Origin: Trichoplusia ni | Lineage: Eukaryota; Arthropoda; Insecta; Lepidoptera; Noctuidae | Length of the DNA stretch: 64,000 nt | Direction: 5' to 3' | Assembly (NCBI RefSeq): GCF_003590095.1 | Contig: NC_039484.1 | Location: 1,054,001-1,118,000, forward strand | In this document: piece after piece, positions 23,001 to 35,000 of the stretch | How the letters are laid out: every line of letters begins with the position of its first letter | Position numbering within the stretch: position 1 is the stretch's first letter | Translations under genes and position numbers: made by a program | The notes under the pieces: generated by a model | Told to the model about the DNA's origin: nothing | What the model saw: the letters and a program-made list of their open reading frames with translations, nothing else | Databases searched by the model: none

Positions 23001-26000
23001 GCCAATTATTTGCTGCTCTCCAAGGCATCGGATGCCTCGATGCAAAGCACATAAGTCTAAGAATCCCAACTTTCATACCAACATCTATAAAAACAAATCA
23101 TTACATTGCTGACAATGAGCATTACTCTGGGATGCGGATGCTATATAATGAATATCGAGTAAAACAGCCGTAACAGGTAAATCACTCCCGGTATATAATA
23201 GTCAGCTCTGAGATGACTAGAAGTAAATACCAAAATTAAAATGCTGTGCGAATAAAGATCAGCAATAGTATTGTCTAAAAGCAATAAATAATGATGTTAA
23301 AAGATAACAACTGAAAGAAACATAGTTATATCAGGCGAGGTTCGGGACCAAGGCTAACCCTCAGGAAAAAAGACGAGAGTAATGCAGCGCTAACACAAAT
23401 TACCTAAATGTTACCCAACTAAATTTAAAATTTGCCTGATAAGAAATTATGGACATGCAATGGGTCGAAGAAGGCTTTTTATAAAAGTCCTGCTTATTTA
23501 ATCCAGCAAAGTAAATTAAAGTACTTGTTAAATCAATAAAATTTTATTGAGCAAGGAAGATTTTAAATAGCCGTAGATGAGATCCGATATTTGCAATTTT
23601 TTCAAACAAGGGATTATACAGTAAACTAAACGATAAAAAAAATCGTACAGCATTAGTCATTTATCGATAGTCTGATTGCATTCACAATGCGAAGTGTTGT
23701 AAATCTAAATTTTCCATTCTACATTACCGATTTCAGCAAATTGTTTTGGCATGTATAAAAAACTAGTTTGTTCGAAAGTTGATTAAGAAATTAAGTTTTT
23801 GTGTTTGATGAAGTGTAACTTTCTACTGTAGTTATGCTGTAATGTGTATACATCATGTAAATTAGTTATTTTCAGTTTGAGTACCATGAGATAGGTTGTA
23901 TGTGTATATAAAGCAGTAACAAGAGGATGCCAGGAGTATGGAGTAAAATAAGCTGACTTTGTCGGCTCTACTATTGACATGACTGATATCATGTCACTAG
24001 ACTAAAAAAGACAAATATGTTAGGTTCGAATCGAAACTTATTTCATTATTTCAAAAAGGGTAAAGTAAAACATAGCCAGAAAATAAATTAACCTACAGCG
24101 TCAGAGAGTAGTCCAAACTCTAACACCAGGTCATCCATACAAATAGAAGAAGATTATCCAGTTACACATATCACTACCAACGGTATTTCGTCCAATAAAA
24201 CCTGAACCTGAAGCCATCAAACCAAACCTACATTATTATTGTGCTGTGGATTTAATCCACATGACAAAGGACATTACATCCATAGCCCTTACTTTATTTT
24301 TCCTTTAAGATCACACTGCATGGCATAAGCCTCAGTTGCAATTACCTTCGGTCTTGTATGAATTTCATCTAAATAAGACCATTCAATATTCAATATTACG
24401 TAGAACAAAATTAGCTTTCACCACATTCTTTGACGCTATTTTATGACAGCTATAAGGTCATGACCAAAAATACCGAACATTTTTGTTTTAAAATAGGCCC
24501 ATTGTTGTTACCACGCCAACACAAAGGCATGTTGTGTACCGAGTAGGTATAACACGACAATATTCAAATAACGAGAGAATCTAGAACCGAGCACGTAGGT
24601 AGCCACTACGCGGGATATGTGCGTATAATTACAATTCCAATTAGAGTAATATTGCAAACAATCGGCCCGCGGCTGACGTCATGAATACGAAATGTCACTA
24701 ACGACCGTCCCCGGCCCCCCTCCCGCGCCCTGCCACCCCCTCAACACTCCCCCGCCGCGAGCGAAGCCTGAATTTTCAAGCGGTTCGGGTTGCCGAGTTG
24801 AATATACGTCCTCGCGTTTAATGTACGCTGAATAATAATTGTAACATTGACGAAAATGTGTGGCAACGCTGTGTAGGGAAGGATGATTTAAACTTTGTTT
24901 CATACCTAATCGGTTCTGACTAAATAACATCGTTTTACGAAAGCAGATATTATTTAATTAGATTCTGCTACAGAGTATCGAACTTTAATTTTGATGGTAA
25001 TAATACATATTTCGAACTTAACTTCCATAGTCCATATTATCAACTACAGTAGGCAGTACGGTTTCTTTTCATGAGGATTTTGTAGTTGCCTGCATTCAGG
25101 CTGTCACGTATTCCAACAATGGTTCTACGTGCGGCGAAACTCTTTTGGCTTGTCCGTACATTTTGGAACCAATTGGTTGCACTGGCGATGGAATATTCGA
25201 ACAGATCGAGTTTTTCCACCACTTTCAAAATGTCATATTTTTGGAAAGCCACCTAAATAATCACACACGATTTCTTGACAAAATTAAGTGAATATATATA
25301 TGAGGTTTACCTAAAATAAAAACGAACTTCTTTAATAACATAGATATTTATTAGCAGATTGTAATCTAGTACGATACTAAAGGATACTAGTACAACTAGT
25401 ACATACACAAGCAATAAAATTATAAACGTAATTATATATGAAAATGTTTGCGGTAAAATTCAAAGTCAGTACGTGCAAACTGTAGTAAGGTTCAGATTAT
25501 TTAGATCTATTAAAATACTATCGATTATATGATCTGATATTGATATTAATAACTCCAACGGTGTTTTGCTATGACTACATGACTTAGATCAGTTAGTCGA
25601 AATTTAACTATGAGTAAGATCAGTTCAGATAATGAAGTAAAATAGTAGACATGAAGTCTTTACTTGATTCAGAAACACCAGATTGGCAAAAAAATACTTT
25701 CCACAAAAATAAAACAATAACAATATTGGGTAATACTTCAGTAACTAGTGGTTTCTACGTTCACGTAATAAAGACTTCTCATTAATAAAAGTTATTGTAG
25801 TTACAATTAATAAGTACGGGAATCAATTATGCTCTACTCAAAACTTGTAATTAAAAATCGCATTGAGTGTTTTATATAATTATAAGCTTACAAAAGTCGC
25901 CGAGCCTGTTTGAGGATTCTTGTTGTTTCAAGAATGAATTGTCTGTAGGAAATGAATAAGACAGTAATCCAGAAAAAAAATCTGTGGTCTCCATGTGTAG

Positions 26001-29000
26001 AAACAACAGGGACTAGTTCATAGGCCCAGCGCTTTCTTAGCATATACAAACGTACTAACAGATGGTTGTGACAGCGCTAATCCTTAAAGACATGCTTTTA
26101 CGTATCAATAAAGTACACTACTTCTTTCGTCTCTGGTTTCTCACTCTCAGGCCTCACCGGTTGCGCTTGTTGATAGAACTTCTTTTTCGTAAGTTTTGTC
26201 ATAACATACTTCCCATTAATCATACTCGGTTTTGTAGTAGTCATGTGTCCAATATCCTTCACGTCAGGAGTGAAAATGTTGTCGGACTTCGAATCAGGTT
26301 CTCCTGTTGTCCCTTCAGAAACATTTGGCCTCTGTTCTTTCTTTCTCTGTTCCTCCTTTTTCTTGTTTAATCTCCTCAATTCTTCCAACAACTTGTAAGC
26401 ATCAGGGAATCTCTGGGCTAGGATCGCATCATAATCAGGTGTGTTGTCAGTTTTTGGTCCTCCTGTAGGTATGTTAAATACCGCAGATGGGGTAGATCCC
26501 GAGAACCATGGATTCTGAGTCAAAACTCCTTTTTGAATAGTTGGCCTGTTAACGTAAAACCATGAGTTCGCACCATTTATAGGCGTTGGGCTAACGGGAT
26601 TGATATAAGTTAATCCCGGATTAGGTTGCCGTAATATTGGACTGTTTTGAATATATCCAGTTGTTATTAATGGTCTAAAACTAATCGAGCTCATACCTCC
26701 GATGGGTGTTATTAGACCGGCTTCAGTGAATTGAATAGTGAGTCCTGAAAGCAATTGATAAAAACTGAGTAAATACAATTACAGCTAATCACCAGCAAAG
26801 ATCATAACGGGTTTATTAAAGGCCTTAGACATTTTATACATTTGTAATGAATCACTGCATTATCATGTACCTACACTTTTAATAACAACCTACTTTTTAG
26901 GAATAAACTGGTAGACTGACAGAGACAAAAAGTCTACAGTTCTATGGAGGAAACGAGAAGCATAATTGAATAATAGGGGTTAACAAAATGAAAGAAATGT
27001 TAAAACTTACCAGTGATCACTAGAACGTGGAATATAATGTGAAACGATTCCATAATAACTGTTATAACACGGACGTTACGATTAGAACTGATGAACTATC
27101 CACCTAAGACTCGTTAGGACTAATTGGTTTAACTATTAACAATAATAAATTAAAATCACTTCCACGATACCCGAAAGTCACTAAATAACATATTAATCTA
27201 ACGAAGGAGGAGATTTGTAACTAAGCAACAAATACGTTCAAATTATATGGCTTTATACAAATTTTTGGCTTTTATCAACTATTTATTCGCGTTAGATAAT
27301 ATGAGCATACATTAGAAAATACAAAGTTCTGTCACTCATAAACCAGATGTGACATTACAAAGATAGAGAATATACGCCGGTTTTAGAATTAATGAGGTTT
27401 TAATTTGAGTATTTAATATCTCAGTTGCTAATTTTAGCTCGCAACCCAGGCCCGCTTTACAAAACGCAATATATGACGGGAATATTTTAAAAAGGGTTTG
27501 GCGCCTGTTATTTTTGCTACAAATATACGTCACAATTTGACTCTACGAATAGTCGAAATTACAAAAATAGTTCCTGCTACAAATACTAGGCAGGGCCAAT
27601 TATGATCAACCAGTAGTATGCTATCGTCATCGGAATTACCAATTTTTTTTAAAATAAATTATTTAAATAATTAACTAAGAATTAAAAAGGGACACGAAAT
27701 AATTTACTCGATGACATGATCAGTTGCGTAGTGATTAACGTCCAAACGTGAACAATATATATACGTGTACTGTGTAGTTGTTCTTGTCATCACATTTGCC
27801 CTCTTCTATATAATTAATCCAGACTTAAATGCTAATCAAATCCCTTGCTCAAATTGTACCGATCAAAGGCAAGCAGAATCATATTTTATATAGATATAGG
27901 ACCAGTTCTCAGCCACGCTGACGTTATCTGTAGGGTTATACAGACTGCAGCTCATCACGTGTACTGAGTAACTCTCTCATGACTCTTATCATTAAAGGGT
28001 CAGATGTGCTCAGATCGATCTGGCTCTTTCTTCCAAAGGCCAGTCCGAAAAGACACTGTGGAAAATCTTCTACTCTTACTACTACTATTTACTCATTGTG
28101 GAAAAACTACATTTTCGGGTCTTTAAAAGAGGCGATGGCCCTTGAGTTTGTTTCGACGATTCTTGTCAGGGTAATATAGACTCCATCTAGCTTAAAAAAA
28201 TGACATTTCAAAGTGATAACGCCTATTTTATTGGCAGAGTAAATTATTTCATTCTATTTCATTAAGTAGTCCTTCTTTCTGCTATATCATCACACGACAA
28301 TAAAATACTGGTGGTATGTAGTACCCTTGTAAACCGCCCACGCTACAAAACACCGGATTAACGGTTAATGCGTGCCGCGTGGCAGCCTCGTGCCGTTCAC
28401 ACCTGTCCATCATCACGCTTTTGTGGCATAGTAATGGACGGATTTAAACCGGAAATGGTCAACTCTTTTGTACAATAATGCAGATGTTGACGACGCTTTG
28501 AAGAAATTGAAGAGGAAAGGATTATAAACTACTTTAGAATTTTTTTGTCTTTTTGGGATACTTACGAAGGCCTCCTCTAGTTTGTTGAAATTTGAAATGA
28601 ATTACTGTCCTGCAGCGAAATATGGCTAGCAAAAGAATTGTAAACGAAGTGATGCTGAACATACAACCCACATGATAAAATGTTTGTGCATAGTTTCCAA
28701 AATCAATAAGTGTAACAAACATGTCCAAAAATATAAAAAATAACAAATATATTCCGTTTTCTCCTTTTTTAATGTTTCTATTTAGAGATTTAGTATGAAC
28801 AAAAACAAAACACGTATTAAAAACATTCTAAAAAAAAAACATTCTCCTAAAAAAAATACCTAAACTGTAAATAAAAGTACCCACTAGTAATCCCCTTAAA
28901 CAGCTAACCAATATGCGCATAATAATCTTGTTGTAAGAGTCTCTCGACATAATGGAGTGTCGATTGTCACCGGCGCAGGCGCACCCTCCGTCCAAATCCG

Positions 29001-32000
29001 CTAAACCTATTGTGATGTGCACAGTGACCCTAAGGATCAGCTGGCACTCGAAAAAAGTTATTAGACGGGTTAGAACCGTGTATCGAATTATTTTGACTTA
29101 CTTTTTTTCTGTCTTTCTTGGCGTTGAATTGATTTTTGTACTTTCCTTGTAACAATGGTGTTCTTTTTTTACATTGCACAAATAGCCATTCATATCTTTT
29201 TTGGAATGTCCTGTCTAATTACAAACTGGGACGGAATGTTAAATCTTTCAGTTATCGTTGTTTTAGTTTGTCTTAATGACTCGACACGATTCTCATCCTT
29301 AGATGCATACATGTATCATAATATAATAACAGTACAACATGAACAGAAGAAAACACAAGCAGTACTATTTCATACAGGCTAAAGAATACCAAGGGCAAAA
29401 AAAATGAACTTTGAACCTTTATTCCATTTATCGGTTCTATTTTACACCGATTAAGCCGCAATCTGTAGGATTTGCGGCATTTGCGCCGATCACAAGTGCA
29501 TTATTGTACAGAACATATGGACGCTCCGGGTGTACCCCGCGGCTCGCAGGAGGTGGTCTCCAATGGGGTTCGGTGATCGAGAAATATTTCCTGATTTAAA
29601 AATTGTGATTTCAATTGCGTCACAAATTCGGTATGACTTTGAAGCTCTTTGCAGATATTGTTAGAGGAAAATCTTTGTTATTATGAATGATAAAGGAAGA
29701 TTAAAAGCTATCTTTTATGAAATGTGATATTTAAATAATTGTTTTCATGTCAAATATTCGAAAAAAGGGGCATAGCTCATCTATCGGTAATGAAAGTTAT
29801 TTCACCAAACTATGATGTTCTTAAAATACATCAGACCTTTTTTTATCATACATTGATGTTAAATGTCCATCTGCCTAAAGACAAAGGGCAAAAAGTCCTG
29901 CCCAACATAATCCAAAGACATCACGCCTCAATTTCCACTAATCTATTATTTGCGACACTTCGGCGCAGTCACCCGACACCTCTCGACGGCCACAGATGGC
30001 GCTTTTATGTCAATCGTCATAATTAGGGAATTACAGCCCCCTAATGACATGTTACATTGAATCTCTGTTACGCCCCCGAACAAATGTTCAACACAAGTAA
30101 ATACTGTTCGCTGACTTGTTACAAGTCGGGCGCAATTTTTCAACTCTAATTGATACTCTACCCCTACACAGATGCATAGATAAAACTATTTGTTGAAATC
30201 GAAAATATAGAAATGTTTTTAAATTTCATCTAGATTTTGAGAAAGATTAATTACCCGTTGATCAGTTCAATTTGCGGATTGTTTGTTCCGATTGATTAAT
30301 ACATAATTGGCTCCAAATGCGGTCACAAACCGAACTGATTTAATTATATCAGACCATTTACGCAAACCGTTATACTGCGTAAAACATCCATTTAACTTCT
30401 ATCTCTAATGGTTTAATCGCATCTCGGAAAAATGTCAGGTAAAAAGCGAAACCAATATATTCGCCATCAAAGCCCCTAAAAACATAGAAGCGAGTAAAAA
30501 AATACAACCTTTTAAACGTTAAAAGGCTCCGTTTACCGCGGACGCAAACACTTAGCTCCATGTTAATTAGTAAGTAGCCGGGAACAGCGTCAAAGGGAAT
30601 GCATGAATACTTCGAAACCGACCTCCGACGGCGCTTTTAAAATCTCCCCCACTTAATTCAGAAGCTCAGAGAAACCGAAGGTAAAGTGATTATGTCGCCA
30701 ATATGCGAATTTTTCGAAAACGAACTTACGTTTGAGGCCCTGGTTAGGATTGCCATGTAGGAATATAATTAAGACAAGCAAAGGCTCGCTGTTTGAAACC
30801 TGCTAGGATAATTAATTACTTTATGTGAACTACTTTTTCTCCATGATTGCACGGATTTTAACTGATTTTGATAACGTTGTGGCCTCTGCTTCAATCGGTT
30901 TCTTTATTCATGAGAATTTTGTTAGCTAGTTCATAGTTTTATTTAAACAAACATGGTAACATATTGAATCGATGATTCTTAGCTATCGTTAGTCTTGTGA
31001 CTCGGCATACACAATTTCAAGACAAGCAACAAAGATAAGAAGTTTTGTACAACTGTTTTAATGATCTCTTAGCGTTATTTTAACAACATAATCGAATAAT
31101 CTTTACTTATTTTTGGTTATTCTTGGTATCGCATAATCGCGATTTTGATTGGTTGATATAATATCGACAGAGGACAACCAAATTTCACTATAGATCTTCC
31201 TTTTAGATTTTTTTAATAACTGTATTTTTCGTATTAATAAAAAAAACCTTTCTTGTTCACCTACTTTACATTTACCATCTATCTACCTATCGATGAATTT
31301 AGTAATTTACCACTGCCCTATTCCATTTTCACCTGCTAAAAAAAACAAGACCACAACAAAATCACGGCCCAGTGGTTCCACTCAAACGTTTGCGGCTCAC
31401 CTCTTGGAATCATTACCTAACAGCGTTAGTTAAAGCAACGCAATTACAATTACACGGGCCGCGCGAACTTGACCTACGGTAAGGGGTCTATGCGTCGCCC
31501 GCTATGCAAATAAGATCGTTTCTTTGGTACTGGACGAAATTAGTAGAGGATGTTAACAGGCTTTTATTAGATATAGAACACATGTATAATATGACACTTA
31601 CACATTATGGTCTATTGTTTTATTATCGTCTTTTAATGCAAGGAAGAATGTATTTTCACCTTAAATTTGAAAATTATCTGATAAGACTGGTTTAATCTAC
31701 GATATGTATCAATACAGTGTCTTGACATGATGTAGATCTTTTTGACTAACACCATCATTTGTTTGTGGCTTATTTTGACTTAACTATTCTTAATTTTCAA
31801 CCGACTTCATAAAGATGGAAGTTTACATTACGTCTGTATTTCTTTATGGTTGTTAGCTCAGAACTCCGAACGTATCAACCGATTTTATTGATTAATGAAG
31901 TCGTTTGTACACACCTTTTGTAAAACAATATCATTAGTACTAGCATTTACTCCGTCAACACAAAATGACCAACTGTCTTTTCAACAGCGGAAGGTGCGTT

Positions 32001-35000
32001 CAAAAAATTAAAGCCGGAGCCAGGTGGGGCCAGCGGCGCGTCAGGTGCGTCAGCTCTGTCGCCGGCTCTAGGTCCTCAGCACGCAGGACACACTCCCACC
32101 ACGGCGTCATGCCCCACGCCAGCGCGCCGGCGACACAGGACTACCTTCACACAGGTAATTTATCAAAACTGCTCCATTTATTTTTCTTTTAGATAAGTTA
32201 AGATCATTTCTTTACCCATGAGGCTGATCAGAACTGATTTTTTTCATTGTAATGCGACCTTATATTTTGAGCTACCTGTGTATCTCAATTTGACACTTTG
32301 ACTTTAAATTAAAAATAAGCTCAAGGTAAAAGGTAAAGTGATTATGTCGAAAATATGCGAATTTCTTGAAAACGAACTTACGTTTGAGGCCCTGGTTAGG
32401 ATTGCCATGTAGGAATATAATTGAGACAAGCAAATGTTCGCTGTTTGAAACCTGGTAGGATAATTAATAGCTTTATGTGAACTACTTTTTTATTTAATCA
32501 AGGTAATCAGGCTAACAAATAATTGCATGGTATAGAGAGGTTTCAAATTTTCATAAGAAACTAACTCTTGAAGTAGGTGAGACATGTATTATGGAATTCG
32601 AATAAGTTAAAACATTGAAGACCTAAAAAAAATAAATGTCGTGAAACAATTTTGATTACTAGCAAGTGCACCCAAATACCAAATATTAAAGAAATCATTA
32701 CACCATTTATGAAATCTGCCAAAATTATTTTACTAATTACATAATATAATTAAACAACGAAACTAATTAGTTTGTGGTTTTGTTGCAACAGGAACAATTA
32801 GCGGAATTAGAAGCGGCATTTGCCAAATCACATTATCCCGACATTTACTGTAGAGAAGAGCTGGCGAGGACGACGAAACTCAACGAGGCGCGGATACAGG
32901 TTTGTTACCTTACTATATACATATTTACTTCAATTAAATGTAACAACATACAATAACTATTATATGTATGTACTTATGGTCGATTTTTCAATGATCAGTT
33001 AACTTCTATCGGAGGATATATAGCTGTCAAAACGTAAAATAAATTATTTATAATATATAAGTTATCTATGGAAGAGACCCTTAGAAGTGTTAAGTTTGTC
33101 GACAATTTAAGGCCGTGTTAGAAATTGGACACAAGGAATGGTTATCTTACGCATGCACACATAAGAACTAAATCCCCCATAATTATTGGTAAGATGTGAA
33201 CATCTTGGGATGACTTTGAAGAGTCATAAAATATTAGAACATAGTAACTGTTAGTATTTCTGACTTACTTTTAGTTTTGTAGTATTTCCACATTTTCCCG
33301 ATAACCGCAGCAGTACCTAAAGTTTAGTCAAATACAAAATCTAGACACAACCAGAAAATTAATGCATAACTGAATTCCAAATTTACCACAATCGAAAATA
33401 ACATAAAATATTTTTGCCAACTATCACCATCAATTCTCCAAAGTTAACATATACGCAGCAGATTCATATGCCGTTGCATATTATGTTAAATATTCACATT
33501 CGCGATTCAATTAACGTATACAGGAATGTTGGGAAAAATGGACCACCCGCCGTGCGAATAAAAAAGTACAAAATATTGGAGGCAGCACAATAGTATCACG
33601 CCAGTCGTTCTTGGATGGAATTGTCGAAATATCAATGATGCGCGAATACTCGGATAATACAATTTGGAGCGTAGGCCGGAGGCGGATTGAATTAAAGCGC
33701 CATCTGTCGGCCTCGACCGTATGAATACGAAATGCTTACAGTAACTCGCGAGAGATCTTTATCTCAGTTTTAAATTGCTCAATCCCCCGGGACCCTCGAT
33801 ATTGATTTGTCCCCGGAGCACCTAATTTGTCGCTTTAGATGTTTTATTCAGAACATGACTTTTAGCATCTTCTATTAAAGTTACGTCTATCGGTCTTCCC
33901 ATTGACTTTTTGTAACTGGCCTCATACCTACCTACGAATGCTATTACCGCACCCTAAAAAGATTCGTCTTTCGACGTAGGTAATCTAATAATCACATATT
34001 AATTTGCATACATATCAAATAGCTTTCAAGTGATATTTTATTCACTGCCGTTCCATCAAGACGACAATTACTCTTTTCTTTTAGGCCCAATGGATGACGA
34101 AGCTTTTCTTGGAAAATATAATTTGAACGAAACCACATTATTTGATACTTTTACGTCGCTCGCTACCAAAGCTAAAAGCACGTAAAACGCGCGTAGATGA
34201 GTGCGCCGAGTGCGGCACTCGAGTAAGTACGAGCGAGTGCTCTCGTACACATACGAGCAGACGCCGATACATGTACGTGGCTATGTATGTTCGTGCACGC
34301 GCGCTCCGTAGGAGGCTATTAACGTTTAGGCGACGCTACATAAGAATGTAAACGTTAAAGACGACGTCGACGTCGAGCTCCCTCCTTCTAGAGGAAATTT
34401 CGATATAAAAATACGACGTCGCCGGGAGTGCGCGGGTCGCGGCGCGGCGGGGGGGCGGGGTGGCCCCTGAGGCATTGCAATCCCATCAAATGGATCCGTA
34501 ACGAAGTTAGCCGCTCATCCTCCCCGCGCGCCTCTCGACATTGTCTCTGCCCTCAAATGAATTCTACAATTGGAAATAAGAAAATGTTTTGTTGGATCCC
34601 CGTGCTTTTTCAGTTTAAAGGCGACCGTTTTCTTCGGATAACTTGGTACTCTGTCGCGATATTAGATAGCTATCTATACCTCGTTGTGTCCTGAACAAAG
34701 TGTTTTAGAAGTCGGATCTTTACTGAGTTAACTCTATAGCTGAATTGTTTATTGTTAACTGTTTTTGAGTCCTGTATTGAGTTTAGAGAAAATAGAAGTG
34801 ACTTTGTACAAGTAGGCACTTTTAGGAATAACATTTTTCAGCAACGTGCTTACATCGATATTGTTATGAAATCTAGCTCCGATCATACTTTTCTATGACT
34901 TGGCTTTCTGTTGCTTCCAAAAATACCTATGTGACTCTTCCGTTGTTGCCATATCATGAATGATCTATAGGCTGGTCTGGCTTAGTTTGTATTGTCTAAC

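Larger units (their letters stand above)
20599..31987 (+). other. Prop intron 1 (11.4 kb), repeat-rich, hosts a nested antisense gene
   Basis: Donor ACAG|GTATGT at 20598/20599; acceptor TTTTCAACAG at 31987. The intron contains a foldback (21440-21495), a Helitron-like copy (22324-22573), a decayed stretch at about 21690-23800 with no intact frame, GC-rich patches (about 24670-24770, 28330-28420, 29500-29575, 29950-30070), the nested secreted-protein gene (26098-27053), one copy of a local duplication (30678-30838) and a repeat tail (31795-31935). Confidence 0.75.

Noticed and set aside
24001..24030. B-box-like GGTTCGAATCGA suggesting a tRNA
   Set aside because: No acceptor stem, anticodon arm or A-box can be formed around it.
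34068..34351. Arg-rich open frames in the CpG island of Prop intron 3
   Set aside because: Composition-driven frames in GC-rich DNA on both strands; no splice sites or domain.
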